A DNA stretch of 64,000 nucleotides from Nicotiana tabacum (Eukaryota; Streptophyta; Magnoliopsida; Solanales; Solanaceae). The stretch spans positions 116,992,698 to 117,056,697 of the forward strand of contig NC_134096.1 in NCBI RefSeq assembly GCF_000715075.1, given 5' to 3'. The position numbers were made by a program, and so were the translations under genes. The notes beneath the pieces were generated by a model. It was not told the origin of the DNA. It ran no database searches and saw nothing but the letters and a program-made list of their open reading frames with translations. This document shows, piece by piece, positions 36,501 to 47,586 of this stretch. Numbering within the stretch: the stretch's first letter is position 1; each line of letters begins with the position of its first letter.

Positions 36501-37460
36501 CTGATAATGAGTAATGACATTGCCAACATAAATGCTACTAAGAGTATGCTCAATAGCAAGTTTGATATGAAAGACTTGGGAGTTGCTGATTTAATTCTGG
36601 GAATTAAGATCCATAAGACTCCTCAAGGTCTGGCATTGTCACAATCTCAATATATTAAGACAGTACTTGAAAAATTCAAGCACTTGGGCTTTAAAGTTGC
36701 AAAGACTCCAATTGACATGAATCTTGCATTAGCAAAGAATAAAGGCCAAAGCATATCACAATTGGATTATGCTCGTGTGTTGGGATACTTAATGTATATC
36801 ATGAATTGTACACGACCAGATATAGCTTATGCTATAAGTAAACTGAGTCGATATACGAGCAATCCAGGCCAATCTCATTGGATGGCAATGAAACGAGTTT
36901 TGGGATATTTAGAACATACCCAAAATTTTGACTTGCACTACAGTAAATTCCCTGCGGTGATTGAGGGATACTGTGATGCAAATTGGATCACCGGTTCAAC
37001 TGATTCTAAGTCCACGAGTGGATATGTATTCACTATTGGTGGAGGAGCGGTATCTTGGAAGTCGTCCAAACAAACATGTATTGCCCGCTCTACAATGGAG
37101 GCTGAATTCATAGCCTTAGATAAAGCCGGTAAAGAAGCTGAATGGCTCCGGAATTTCTTGGAAGACATTCCATTTTGGCCCAAACCGTTGGCACCAATAT
37201 GCATACATTGTGATAGTCAAGCGGCAATTGGAAGGGCTGGGAGCGTTATGTATAACGGTAAATCTCGTCATATATGACGAAGACATAAAATCGTTAGGCA
37301 ATTACTCTCTAGAGGAATTATCACGATTGACTATATAAAGTCAAGTGATAATATGTCGGATCCACTTACAAAAGGCCTAACTAGAGAGGTAGTTGAGAAA
37401 TCATCAAGGGGAATGGGGCTATGGCCGAGAATAAGTTATTGTGGCGGTAACTCTACCTAG
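33534..37460 (+). pseudogene. Ty1/copia gag-pol polyprotein, disrupted
   Basis: Starts at ATG 33534 after a 206-base leader. Order is that of copia: gag (KFSGIDFKRWQQKMFFYLTT), zinc knuckle CYNCGKIGHKSTEC near 34310, protease FDSG near 34476, GAG-pre-integrase, integrase with HTDIC, IRSDRGGEY and GIAERKNRTL, reverse transcriptase with YMDDML near 36489, and RNase H with [17 protein letters not shown] and EAEFIAL. Breaks are a stop at 33984, a frameshift near 34135, a stop at 34471, a frameshift near 35430, a stop near 35560 and a stop at 37275. From 35874 to 37277 the polymerase part is intact. Clade not assigned with confidence. Confidence 0.93.
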
Positions 37461-38006
37461 AAGACTGGAGATCCCAAGATCTAGGTTCAAGGAGATCAAA
37501 CAAAGTCATTAATGACGGTTCAACATTGTCAAATAAAATTTTAGTCCATTCTCGTGATGAGACAATGTTCAGTACCAAGGATAAAGCATTAAGGCTTTTT
37601 AATGATTTCTAAATTTGATACGGGGTATATCAAATAGTGTATCTACAGGATAACACGTTTAGGAATCACCTATGTAAGTGTGAAGTGTTAGCCGCTTCAA
37701 GGAGAACTTTGTAAGGCCAGTTCTCTACGTACTGATGAAACCAGGCGGTGTTCATGGCTGAAACGAACACAACAATGAGAACGAAAGACGATTAAGAGTT
37801 GATTGTGTGACTTATGGTTATCTAGGTATACACCAAAGATCGACGGTTCAAAGATATCAAATCTACCGATTGACCGAGTATATCCGACATAAGTTCACTA
37901 CGGAAAGTTCAAAGGAAAACCTACTTATCCAGATGCGATTAATCATTGCTTGCAAATCACACAGTTTTTTCATGCATACTTCCGTGATATAGCCATTCCC
38001 CATTCA

Positions 38007-38016
38007 TGTGGGGGAT
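38007..38016 (+). other. Polypurine tract of the copia element
   Basis: ATGTGGGGGAT runs directly into TGTTGAG of LTR C; the same tract precedes LTR B at 32509-32519. Confidence 0.85.
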
Positions 38017-38833
38017 TGTTGAGATTTTTGTTATTTAAGATGAAATAGTCTTAGAATGAGGGTGAATGGAAAATGGAGGGAAAAATGAAATTTTTGAGTA
38101 AAATTTTAAGTTTTCCCCTCTTGACAATGAGACATTGTCCCATATTGGAAGAGGAAAAGATTTTTGGTGGGTATATATATAATTGCTCTTCTTGTAGCTC
38201 TTAAAGAGTTAAGAAGAAAGCAAGCCTCGCGCCGTCGTCGTCGTTGCTTGCTCGGCTCGGCTTCGGCTTCGGATCGATCGATTGATTGATTAATTTTTTG
38301 GACCAAATTTATTTGTTAATAGTAAATATTAACGTAAGATTATCCGCATTTGTAAGTGCTTGCTCCACAAACAAGCTAGTGCATGCTCCACCATGGAGGG
38401 TGGAGGGTCGTTCATCTTCAAAGCTGACTGCTATAAATATGTGCAGCAGCTGTTGAAGAAATACACCAAACTGAAAACGCTCAACTTTGGCTATACATCG
38501 CACTCCTTCCTCTCAGCATTTCCATACGATTTTTTGAGTTTCTACTCCTTTGTTCTGCGTTGTTTTAACTTCAAACAAAATAACTATAATTGTGATTTGC
38601 TACCGAACTTTGTGTTCGCTGAAACACTAGGGTTTGAAGTACCGCTACACCAGTGTGTGATTCGTTCTATCTTGGGAGGAAATAATCCATAACCTTGGGT
38701 ACTAGGAGGGGATTAAAATCCTTAAGGAAGCACTGTGAATTCAGTGGGCTCGAATTAATTACTGTTTCATTACTATAACTTATATTTCCCAGAATTATTA
38801 TTTACAAATACAGCAATATTGGTGGGACTAACA
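38017..38833 (+). repeat. Copia LTR copy C (outer right)
   Basis: About 817 bases, TGTTGAGATTT to GGGACTAACA, TATA box at 38172-38182. Followed by GTATC, the right target duplication. Its start resembles copy B more than copy A. Confidence 0.92.
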
Positions 38834-38838
38834 GTATC

Positions 38839-40559
38839 AACCAAATCAGAGAACCCAATGAATGAAAGCTCTTAATCTTCAGTATACTCCAGCATAGAGC
38901 GATAATGTCTCATATTCTAGAGTAATCTTAATATTTCGTTCTGATCACTTATGTCATTTGAGTATCAAATAAATCTCAGTTGCAACCCAAAAGCATCAAC
39001 AATAAATTCCAGCTTTGTTTCTTTGATACTGTGTTGTAGATTAGTTTTATGGAGTTACAACCAACAAATCAGAAGTTGAAAGATTCAAAAGTACTTTTTT
39101 TCTTATTGTTTTCTTCAATCATCTATCTTCTTTTTTTATACCAAGAATAAGTACAACTATAGATTTGTTGCCTAACATAAACATTCCTGAGCATTCATCC
39201 CACAAATCAAAGTAGGCAAATAACTTTAATCTTTTCCTAATAATGTATATTCCAATCAATCAACCTCCATTCCATACCTCATCCTATTTCTTTGGATGCT
39301 GCCATAGCCAAAAAGCAGTGACAAAATAAGACAGTAAACTTTCCTCTTCCATTATTATCTTCGAGAAATAGAGTAAGACAGTCGACATATAGAAGGTTTG
39401 AAGATGAAATTTCATATAAATACCCCACGCCCTAGATCTCTTTCAGCATTCTAAAGATGCCAAGTGAATGTAGAAATTTGAAAGTTCTAAAAGATGGATA
39501 TATATTCTTTGTTCCGAGTTGGCGATTTTGGTATTATAGATGTAGTTTATTGTAAGGTCTGTAATGTAATTTGAAAAGTGTTCCTAACGGCTGGTAAGAT
39601 GATAGAGCCCATAATACTGTATGTAATAGCCGAAAGAATTATACTCTAGCTAGTTTGTTGAACTTATCAGCACAATCTCGGTGTTGTTTGTAATTAGAAA
39701 ATTTACCTTTTTAATCAAAAGAAATGTAAGGAGAAAACATGGTCAAAGTATAGAATCAGATATGCTGAGCACATTTATCCTGAAATAAAAAGACTCAATT
39801 TAGTAAAATTTTTGATTCATATCTGCTCAAGCTCAACCTGAGACTATACTTTCCTAAAGTCGGATTAGGATCGTTCTCCACATCACGAGATTTAAAAAAG
39901 AACAACTTAATTTTGTAAATACTTCATTAATCATTTTTCCCAAACAACGTTTTTAAACATACAAAATCTCTATAAGAAGACAAAAGTGAAAGAATACAGA
40001 AGTATTTTTCTTGGCGGTACATTAAAAATAAAAAGAATGCATGTGAAACATTAGTTTGCTAATGTCAGTACTGTTGAAGAAGCCTTGTAAAATATTAAAT
40101 TCGGATAGCCTAACATATAATTATTTCTTGTTAGCTAAGAAGTCCTTTAAAGTATGCATCAACTACCATCAACAGACAGATAAATATTACTTCTCATTTA
40201 ATTCTATCCTCTCATGTCTGCAGTAGTTTAGAAAATCCACAAAATTGTTAACATCCTGGGGCCATCTTACAATTACACCAAGAATACACAAACTGCAATA
40301 ACTTGAATTGAATACATGCTAAGGCTCAATAAGTATTTTGAAAAAAACTATACACATTGTCCAAAAAAAGCACGAAGGAACTTATTAATGTATGTCTTTG
40401 TGAATGTAATAGAAAATCTCATGAATTAAGCATAAAAAACTTTTTGTTCTTGGGTATAATTGCATTTTTAATGAGTTGCTGATATTGAAAAAGGGAAGTA
40501 AGTAAAAGTAAACCAAAAGGTGCAGAACTTAACTGGTACAAGTGAAGCAATGTTCCTTT
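38839..40559. other. Probable host intergenic DNA, 1.7 kb
   Basis: AT-rich, no long reading frame, no LTR or tRNA seen. The left edge is the copia target duplication and the right edge (CCCCA, 40560-40564) is that of the second Tat element. I could not identify exons here with any confidence. Confidence 0.5.
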
Positions 40560-40564
40560 CCCCA

Positions 40565-41295
40565 TGTTTACCCGAAAAATGGATAGAGTTGAATTTATAC
40601 GCAGTTCCGAGGATATGTGGCATAACTTGATACAAACTACAAGGATAAATAAAAATGTAAATGTAGATTGGAGATAATGCAATCTGGATAAGGTTATCAA
40701 GAACAATGAACCTTAGAATTCGACAAATAGAATCAATCTAAGAAACTGAAAGAGCGATTCTTTACCGTAGAAGAATATAGTACTTTAATTACAATGTAAG
40801 TTTTAGAAAAACTTGTCCTACAGAAATGATAACCAAGCCCTTTTATAGTGGAGGGATTCGGCTCCAAGCATAATAAAATAAATATTCAGTGGGAGACCCA
40901 TGATAAGTCAGCTTTTCCATAATTTCTGCCAAGATTCTCTCTAGTGGGATTGCAACAACTTTTGTCTGCGAGCTCGATCTTACTTAGAATCCTCGATTTT
41001 GGTTTGAGCTTGATTTCGGCTCGAACTTGTGATCTTGGTTCGAGCCCGATCCTGGTTCGAGCCCTCGAATTGATTTCAGGTCAATGTTGGTTGGTCTATG
41101 GATTATCAGCACGGTAGGTCTATCCTGCATCATGGTTCGATTCTTATTCGAGTTTGATTATGATATCGATCTCGACACGGACCGGCCTCCCCGGGTTCGA
41201 GGTTAGTTCGTCCCCCTTCGGGATCTTACTTCGATACATCATCCTTTGAACTCGATCGGACATGCCAAGGCTGAAATCTATTTCGACCGTATACA
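40565..41295 (-). repeat. 3' LTR of the second Tat element
   Basis: 731 bases, TGTTTACCCG...CCGTATACA on the plus strand, with a TATA box (TATAAAA on the minus strand) at 40841-40847. Polypurine tract CGAGGGGACTATC (minus) abuts at 41296-41308. TCGA-rich words (GGTTCGAGCCC, TTCGAGTTTG) fill the U3 part. Confidence 0.93.
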
Positions 41296-41497
41296 GATAG
41301 TCCCCTCGTTTCTCAGAAAGAATATGGCGAGAAACGATATGATTTTCAACAGCTCGATCGGATTATATCTTGTCGTTTCCATCGGGTTCGACCATGATGC
41401 ATTTGGTAGTTGTCCTGTCAGTTTAGTCTTTCAAGGCATTTAATGCATGTCAGGCGGTGGTCGGCCACTGCTGATACTGAACCGCCATCGTTTGAAC

Positions 41498-41507
41498 CTA
41501 TAAATAA
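41498..41507 (+). promoter_or_regulatory. TATA box for the antisense gene
   Basis: CTATAAATAA lies on the plus strand 174 bases upstream of the antisense ATG (41681) and about 200 bases outside the LTR. The homologous place in Tat element 1 (about 24210-24222) has the weaker TTTTTAAACC. This suggests that the antisense gene has its own promoter; not proven. Confidence 0.5.
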
Positions 41508-41680
41508 CCCTTACTTTTATCTTTTACCATTTTTACATCTTCTATCTTCCAAAATTTTCCAAGTTCTTCTTCGTACTCTCCAACTTACCAGTAAAGCTGT
41601 GATTTCTTTCCACAAAAACCTCTCTTCAATTCTACCAAATCTCTGTCACTTTCTTCTATTCCTTACTTTTGAATTCAAAA

Positions 41681-44238
41681 ATGGCGAAAACATCGCAAAC
41701 CATTCCTCAGAAAGAGAAGATTTCATCTTTACAGTGTGTCGCTGATGAGACACCGGTAGAACCACGGCCTGAGGAGTATGTTCCCGGGGCGTGTGTCCTT
41801 ACTTCAAATTTTAAGGTTGATAAAGGTTCATCGGTCCCTGGCCGATGTGAGTCAGTATCGAGGTACATGTGTTCGATAACCGAGAAGCACCTCGATCTGT
41901 TAAAGAAGAATTGCAATTGGGGTGAAAAAGAAATAATAATACCTACCCCTAACGAAGATATCACTTCTTGCGTGAAAGGGTTTATGACTATATATACTTA
42001 CCCTTTTACTTTGGGTCCCCTCGATTCCGTCATTATTGACTTCTGTCGACAATATCAGGTAACCCTAGGCCAGGTCCATCCTTCTTTATGGCGGATCATT
42101 ATCCTAATCCGATATTTTGTGAGCAAAATTGAGGGGATGTCGTTCACCCTCGATCATCTTATTCGGTTGTACCGTCCTCGAATTTTTCGAGGAGGGTTAA
42201 TAAAACTCCAGCGTCGGGCTACCAAGGCTCTGTTCTCGAGTATTGATGAGAACAGGGACTGGGGTTGGATGGGCAGGTTCGTTCGAGTAAGGACTTCGGA
42301 CCTGATTCTGACTGAAAAGATGCCCTTTCCTGAGGAGTGGAATATGAAACGTAAGTGTGATCTTGTTGTTGCTTCTATTTTGTTCTTCCATTTATTCTCT
42401 TATTGACACTCCTCCTTTTGTGATGTAGCAGTTCCCTGGATGCCCGGAGCGGTTCCCAATCTCAAGAACTGGGTACGAGCTCTTGTTTCGACCTCCACAT
42501 ACGCTGAGCGCTCATGGCGTGATTTGTCAAAGGGTCGGTGGGAGGCCAAAAATCACGGTAAGCTCATTTCTCGGACTCTGATGATCCGAACGAGGCATTT
42601 CTCAAAATATTTTTTATAAGGTTTCCCATATGCAGGTTTGGGTAAAGACACGGTCTTGAGGCCCCTGTCTAATGAGGAGGATGTTTTGACCTCTGTCCCA
42701 AAGCCGGTGAAGGAAAATAAAAGGAAGAGAGCCTCGGTTCCCGAATATCCAAAATCGAAGAAGAGGACGGCTCGTAAGCCGAATAAGAATGTCATTCCTT
42801 TGACCGTGGAATCCGTTCTGCATCTAAGGGATGAAGATGAAGAAGAAGAAGAAGAAGAAGAAGAAGAAGAGAACAATGAGTCCGCGCTGGCGGTCCGAAC
42901 GAAGAAAGCCACCGATGCCTCATCATCGGCTGGATCGATGATGCTCTATGAGGCTCCGCCTCGAACTGAAGATATACCGGAGAAATATTCAGGTAGAGTT
43001 CCCGAACTATCGGATGTCGAAGATGCCTCTCATCAGAGTCAACCGGTAGGGGATACGATCGAAGATCCCCTCGAACCCTTCCGAGCTGAGGGGAACGCTC
43101 CCAACGAGTCATTTAGGGCAGCAGCGATCGAGGATTCGTCTACCTTTCCCGCTTTTTCCGCAGGGGTGATTCGGGAAGCTCAAGCTCTGGGAGCCCTCGA
43201 TCTAGACAGGCCACACGATGAAGAAGATCCGTTTCGTGACCTGTTTACCGGTATTGAGGACGTTGCCGGTGCTGGTGATGAGTCGGATCTTTTTTAAGGA
43301 TTGCGTCAGGCTTTGAATCAGGTGAGCCTTTAAAATTATTTTGTCGGTATTATCTTTATGTTAGTTTTTCGTTAACTTTTCTTCTTGTTTCTTTGTAGGC
43401 AGCGGCAGTCCATCGAGAACAATGTTCTCGTTCCCAGAATGAGTTGCATCGATACGCGTCCGACCTACACCGCGCTACTGACGAGAGGAACTCCCTTAGA
43501 CTTTCCTTAGGGCAGAGAGAGGAGGAAATAAAAGACCTCCGAGCTGAGATGGCCAAGGCTTATTGAGATCAGAATGATTTGTCTGAGCAGGTAATGATTC
43601 TTTTGAAAGCCTATGGGCTTGATACCAGAATGATAGCTAACATTTCGGTCTCACAAATGCAGCAAAAAATCGAGATGATCGGGAAGCTTCGTGAGGAGGT
43701 CGACGTGATAAGGATGGAGTCCTTGCGGTAGAAAGAAGGTATGGACCGCTTTGCTGCAGAAAAAGAGACTGCTCAAGCCCAGTTATCATCGTCTGAAACC
43801 CAACTTCAGAAAATGAAGGAAAAAGTCCTGGTTCAAGCAAGAAGAATTGAGAAGCTTGAGGCTCGGTTGGCCTCTGCACTCGCCAAGGCCGAATCCGATG
43901 CTAAAAAGGGAAATGCAGATGCGCTCGTGGCCATCTATCGGGCCGATGCTGAAGCTGCCCAAGTCTAGGAAAGAGAGGCAGCCGAGTCCACTGATAGTCG
44001 AGCGCATTGGGTCGCCGAACTTGCTAAGTGCCGATCCATAAGGGAAACTCTCGAGGAGATTCATGCTCGTGGCTTCGATCTCGCTAAAGAGATAAAAAGG
44101 GCAAAAGAACTCAAAGCTGATGCTGAAGCTCTGGTTTCTAATGGTGATGATGACGACGATGGGAGCAAGAGCGGATCCGAAAATGGGGGGAACCTGATGA
44201 AGAATAGACCGCTCTCGGTCGAGAAATTTAGTTCTTAG
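41681..44238 (+). pseudogene. Antisense gene of Tat element 2: globular domain, acidic linker, coiled coil, five exons
   Basis: Exons 41681-42350 (N-terminal domain with YTYPFTLGPLDS, FTLDHLIRLYRP, EKMPFPEEWN), 42429-42557 (NLKNWVRALV ... ERSWRDLSKGRW), 42636-43321 (basic KRKRASVPEYPKSKKR, then a poly-Glu run), 43399-43590 and 43663-44238 (coiled coil, acidic Asp run, end KFSS). All introns are GT-AG. Exon lengths modulo three (1, 0, 2, 0, 0) match the homologue at 24333-27025, whose last exon lacks the final intron. Stops inside are at 43295, 43564, 43729 and 43966. The basic stretch could be a nuclear signal. The domain is like plant transposon or gag-like proteins; role unknown. It lies head-on to pol. 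Confidence 0.8.
42830..42872 (+). repeat. (GAA)n tract coding for poly-Glu
   Basis: A GATGAAGATGAAGAAGAAG-type run inside exon 3 of the antisense gene encodes an acidic Asp/Glu block. Likely to vary in length between copies. Confidence 0.9.
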
Positions 44239-44460
44239 TTTTTACGTTGTAATCACCCATGCAGATAAATTTGTGTATAGACATATCTCCCCTTTTGCCG
44301 ACTTGCTTCTGTTTTTGTTTCCCGTTTTGCGAGGACTTTATTCGCCTTATGAATGTTTCCACAATTTTTTAAACAACTTAATCAAATTTGGACCTCTTAG
44401 CCTCTGCAACCGAGCGAATGTTTACTCAAACTTGGGATAATGTAGCCCTTTAGGCTTATT
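44239..44460. other. 3' flank of the antisense gene
   Basis: AT-rich, with TTGTAATCACCC and TTTTGTTTCCCG words. No gene. Probably 3' untranslated sequence of the antisense transcript. Confidence 0.4.
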
Positions 44461-44494
44461 AGTTGTCAATGCTTCGATCTTGAAGAAATATAGC

Positions 44495-45045
44495 CCGTGG
44501 GCATAATGGTCAAGCGAGTATTTGCTCGAACTCAAAAATGTAGCCCGTAGGCTTAGTCGAGTGAATGATTCGAACTCGAATTAATGTAGCTCATAGGCTT
44601 AGTCGAATGGATGATTCGAACTCGAATTAATGTAGCCCGTAGGCTTAGTTGAATGAATGATTTGAACTCGAATTAATGTAGCCCGTAGGCTTAATCGAAT
44701 GAATAATTCGAACTCGAAGTAATGTAGCCCGTAGGCTTAGTCGAGTGAATGGTTCGAACTCGAAATAATGTAGCCCGTAGGCTTAATGGTCGAGTGAGTG
44801 TTTGCTCGAACTCGAAATAAAAATAGCCCGTAGGCTTGGTCGAGTGAATGATTCGAACTCGAAGTAATGTACCCCGTAGGCTTAATGGTCGAGTGAGTGT
44901 TTGCTCGAACTCGAAATAAAAATAGCCCATAGGCTTGGTCGAGTGAATGATTCGAACTCGAAGTAATGTAGCCCGTAGGCTTAATGGTCGAGTGAGTGTT
45001 TGCTCGAACTCGAAATAAAAATAGCCCGTAGGCTTGGTCGAGTGA
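44495..45045. repeat. Tandem repeat of 46- and about 53-bp units between converging genes
   Basis: About eleven units built on GTAGCCCGTAGGCTTA-GTCGA and GATTCGAACTCGAA. Unit starts at 44541, 44587, 44633, 44679, 44725 and 44771 are exactly 46 bases apart; later units alternate between 53-54 bases (with AATGGTCGAGTGAGTGTTTG) and 46. The array sits between the 3' ends of the antisense gene and pol. Frames through it on the minus strand (RPLSLRGTLLRV-type) are repeat artefacts. Confidence 0.95.
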
Positions 45046-45444
45046 ATCTTAATTCTGATTGCACAGTAAATCTCAAAATAGAGGAATTTTCATTGGATAT
45101 AAGATGTCGATAAAGAAGAGAACTTTCTTCGCACGTTATTACACGCCCGGGTTCGGGCCAATCTATATGAGCATGGTTCGCTTCGACCATTTGGCTCTTA
45201 TAGTTTTTCCTATTGGGACCCTGTTGCTGTGAATTAACTTTCTTGCGGGACCTCGGATATTGTCGTAAATGCTGCACGATCAATGGTTGCCTTATTAAAA
45301 ACCTTGCCGAAAAACCCATTTAGGATAAAACCGGTCTAAGGGAAAAAGAGTGCAACGCGTGCTTTCTAGCGAGAGGTTTGTCCCTTGTTCGGACTTCTGC
45401 AGGGGTCAGTTTTGAGATATAAACGAATATGGAAATATTGTACC
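45046..45444 (-). other. 3' untranslated part of pol, second Tat element
   Basis: Between the tandem array and the end of the integrase frame. Open frames on the minus strand exist but resemble no known domain. No other feature seen. Confidence 0.4.
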
Positions 45445-46620
45445 TTAGCAGTAGTACCGTTTTAGATGTGATACATTCCAGCTGCTTGATAGTTGTTTGC
45501 CGTTTATAACGCCGATCCTGTACGACCCCTTTCCGATGTTCTCGAGTACCTGATATGGTCCTTCCCAATTCGGTCCTAGCTTCCCTTCATTCGAATTTCG
45601 AGTATTGATGGTAATTTTTCTCAACACTAAGTCCCATGGCTTGAAATGGCGGAGCTTGGTTCTTCGATTATAATATCTTTCGATTCGCTGCTTTTGGGCG
45701 GCCATTCGGACGAGAGCAGCTTCTCGTCTTTCGTCCGATAGTTCGAGGCTTGTATTCATAGCCTCGTTATTTGATTCTTCCATCGCGAATCAAAATCTGG
45801 CACTGGGTTCACTAACTTCAACTGGTATCAATGCTTCGGACCCATATACTAAGGAGAACGGGGTCACCCCTGTACTGGATTTTGACGTTGTCTGATATGC
45901 CCAAAGGACTTCGGGCAGGATTTCTCTCTATCTCCCTTTAGCGTCGTTCAACCTCTTCTTTAAGTTTTGAATGACAGTTTTGTTTGTTGATTCGGCCTAC
46001 CCATTCCCACTGGGGTGGTATGGCGTCGACAATATCCTTCTTATCTTGTGGTCTTCGAGGAATCTTGTTACTTTGCCGCCAACGAATTATTTTCTATTGT
46101 CACATACTATTTCGGCGGGTATCCCGAATCGGCATATGATATGATCCCAAATAAAGTCTATAACTTCTTTCTCTCTTATTTTCTCGAACGCCTGGGGTCG
46201 ATGGCAGAGGGCCGACGATATCCACTCCCCATTTCATGAATGGCCACGGGGATAGGACTGAGTGGAGTTGCTCTCCGGGCTGGTGGATCATCGGTGCAAA
46301 CCTTTGACATTTGTCACATTTACAAACAAATTCCTTCGCATCTTTTCCCATATCGATCCAATAATACCCTGCTCTGATTATTTTTCGGACTAATGTATCG
46401 GCTCCAGAGTGATTCCCGCAAGTACCCTCATGCACTTCCCGTAGGATGTAATCGACATCCCCCGGACCCAAGCATACTGCCAACGGTCCATCGAACGTTC
46501 TTCGGTACAACGTTCCGTCTGAATCCAACGTGAATCGAGCAGCTTTGGTCCGTAGGGTTCTGGAATCTTTAGGGTCCGATAGGAGTTTTTCGCTTTTAAA
46601 GTATTCAATATACTTGTTTC
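45445..46620 (-). pseudogene. Integrase of Tat element 2, disrupted
   Basis: In order on the minus strand: zinc-binding part with HEGTCGNHSG and CDKCQRF, core start WGVDIVGPLP with the first catalytic Asp, then a deletion and frameshift near 46170-46215 (GVRENKRERS follows directly), then the second Asp region IVCDN near 46105, HPSGNG with a stop and AESTNK, a Trp-rich stretch, and the C-terminal GPNWEGPYQVLE and HLKRYYC end at 45445. The missing piece is about 15-20 codons. DNA integration activity is therefore lost. Confidence 0.88.
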
Positions 46621-46734
46621 TCCAATCCCAGGTTAAGCTTGTAGAATTTATTTCGGCGTGACCTTCTTCGATTACCGATCTAGAAAGTTGAACAACATTC
46701 CCTGAGCCCGTATCATCTACCTCGACCGACGACC

Positions 46735-47540
46735 TCAAATTCGCAAGTGCATCGGCCTCATTATTCTGTTCCCGTGGTATATGCCGTAAAGTCCATTGTT
46801 TGAAATGGCGCAAAGTGATAAGCAGTTTATCTAAATACCTTTGCATTCTACCTTCTCGAACTTCGAAGGTTTTGTTTACTTGACTCACCACCAGCAAAGA
46901 GTCGCAATTGGCTTCAATGACTTCTGCTCCCAAGTTTCTAGCTAGCTCGAGACCTGCAATCATGGCTTCATACTCGACCTCGTTGTTAGTCAACCTGATA
47001 GTTTTAATAGATTGTCTAATAGTGCTACCCGTGGGTGGTTTCAAAACTATGCCCAGCCTGGACCCTTTTACGTTCGAAGCCCCGTCCGTAAAAAGGATCC
47101 ATACCCCTGATGATGTACCTGATTTCAACAGTTCTTTTTCGACTTCGGGTACGAGGGTTGGTGTGAAATCGGCCACGAAGTCTGCTAAAATTTGAGACTT
47201 GATGGCCGTGCGAGGTTGATATTCGATATCGTACCCACTGAGTTCGACGGCCCATTTGGCCAGTCGGCCTGATAACTCGGGTTTGTGCAAAATATTACGA
47301 AGCGGGTAAGTGGACAATACACATATGGGATGACATTGAAAGTACGACCTTAACTTTCTTGAGGCGCTTATCAGTGCAAGTGCCAATTTTTCTAGGAGCG
47401 GATATCTAGTTTCCGCCTCTCCTAAGGTTCGACTCGTATAATAAACGGGGAATTGCGTACCTTGCTCTTCTCGAACTAGGACACCGCTTACGGCAACTTC
47501 CGATACTGCCAAGTACAAACAAATTTTCTCATCTATTTTT
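46735..47540 (-). pseudogene. RNase H and second (archaeal-type) RNase H of Tat element 2
   Basis: The first domain contains VLVREEQGTQFPVYYTSR and LLEKLALALI, the usual gypsy RNase H. About 40 residues later a second one follows with FTDGASN, NNEVEYEAM, NCDSLL and NNEADAL, i.e. the D-E-D-D catalytic set is complete. A second RNase H of this type is a known mark of the Tat lineage. The frame itself (46100-47518) is open, but it is separated from reverse transcriptase by a frameshift and stops at 47519-47590. Confidence 0.92.
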
Positions 47541-47586
47541 GGAGTGTGAAGCAGTGGTGGGATTAATAGATATCACTTTAGTTCTT

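Larger units (their letters stand above)
31292..38833 (+). mobile_element. Ty1/copia element with three LTRs
   Basis: The outer LTRs (31292-32091 and 38017-38833) are flanked by GTATC on both sides (31287-31291, 38834-38838). A third LTR lies inside at 32520-33327. Between the first and second LTR is only a 428-base piece of the 3' interior; between the second and third is a full interior with gag-pol. The single target duplication shows that the extra unit arose after or during one insertion, most simply by unequal exchange between LTRs followed by a deletion. Confidence 0.93.

Noticed and set aside
31292..38833. Two independent adjacent copia insertions
   Set aside because: Only one target duplication pair exists, and LTR B is shared by both units.
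44495..45045. Regularly spaced repeats suggesting a CRISPR-like array
   Set aside because: The spacers are themselves repeated and the context is a plant retroelement; this is a tandem repeat.
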